The notes beneath the pieces are model-generated. The model made no database searches and was not told where the DNA came from. It was given only the letters and a program-made list of their open reading frames with translations. Made by a program: the position numbers and the translations under genes. From Candidatus Methanomethylophilaceae archaeon (GTDB taxonomy: Archaea; Thermoplasmatota; Thermoplasmata; Methanomassiliicoccales; Methanomethylophilaceae), in assembly GCA_944321985.1 (NCBI GenBank), contig CALUNK010000002.1, positions 1-60,226 on the forward strand: 60,226 nucleotides of DNA. Direction: 5' to 3'. Positions 60,150 through 60,226 of this stretch are shown piece after piece; within the stretch, counting starts at the first letter, position 1; each line of letters starts with the position of its first letter.

Positions 60150-60226
60150 TCAGTCGGACTTCAGGACCTTCTTCACGTTGGGTCTGTCCTTGAAGAAGAT
60201 CTTGGATCCGCACTTCTCGCACTGGA
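60150..60226 (-). CDS. rpoP: RNA polymerase subunit P (partial, 5' end outside window)
   Basis: Only the last 24 or so codons are inside the window: CEKCGSKIFFKDRPNVKKVL ending KSD and TGA. The CxxC and the basic tail match the C-terminal half of archaeal RpoP (Rpb12). The position ahead of pcc1 and prefoldin beta is the usual one, which supports the call. The start lies beyond 60226. Confidence 0.85.
   Translation of the reverse strand, partial: QCEKCGSKIFFKDRPNVKKVLKSD

Noticed and set aside
1-60226. CRISPR arrays or complete insertion sequences
   Set aside because: No regularly spaced repeat-spacer pattern and no intact transposase were seen on either strand.

Overview
The window is a chromosomal segment of a methanogenic archaeon, most likely of the order Methanomassiliicoccales (class Thermoplasmata). 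The best evidence is a dimethylamine methyltransferase gene (mtbB) with one in-frame amber codon at the pyrrolysine position, next to its corrinoid protein gene mtbC. Archaeal-type information genes support this: aIF2-alpha, Nop10, S27e, L44e, prefoldin beta, Pcc1, RpoP, PAC2-type chaperone, and an intron-containing tRNA-Tyr. Start codons often carry GGAGGTGAT-like ribosome sites, and all gene ends I checked use TGA or TAA, as expected where TAG is read as an amino acid.

Layout. 0.3-18.7 kb is mostly metabolism, transport and small regulators: an MBL-fold enzyme, a deaminase-type amidohydrolase, a PHP phosphoesterase, two tandem CPA2 antiporters, two DUF2975 proteins (one with an XRE regulator), an Eis-like acetyltransferase, an AGCS symporter, an ABC exporter, Dus, a TetR/YczE pair and a MarR/MFS pair. 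19-25 kb holds a surface protein and the dimethylamine operon (mtbC, mtbB, a permease, a small DNA-binding-like protein and a 40-residue membrane protein), with a MarR-like regulator facing it. 25-27 kb is an accessory patch: an apparently transcribed structured region, a degraded rolling-circle-type Rep gene and tRNA-Tyr.

27.2-41.6 kb is the most unusual part. Eight tightly packed plus-strand genes encode two RimK-like ATP-grasp ligases, two GH3-family adenylating enzymes, a heterodimeric ABC exporter, a STAS protein and an RsbW-like kinase. They are followed by two membrane-bound SpoIIE-type PP2C phosphatases, a second STAS protein and a second RsbW-like kinase. I read this as a biosynthesis-and-export system for an amide- or peptide-like small molecule, controlled by two bacterial-style partner-switching modules in an organism with no sigma factors. 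The product and the regulated target are unknown.

41.7-60.2 kb returns to core genes: a translation operon (L44e, S27e, aIF2-alpha, Nop10, PAC2), rpiA, dph6, copper export (copZ, copA), a nitroreductase/HxlR pair, a large HRDC-helicase-nuclease protein that may act in phage defence, a thioesterase, a TctA-like permease, hpt, tyrS, a DHH phosphoesterase, an ABC-2 exporter, and the prefoldin/pcc1/rpoP cluster that runs off the window end.

Regulatory DNA is unusually legible. Visible sites include a doubled MarR-type palindrome around a TATA box, a TetR palindrome, a 29-bp element shared by both DUF2975 loci, 20-bp-spaced direct repeats before mtbC, and a related pair of motifs flanking the dimethylamine cluster.
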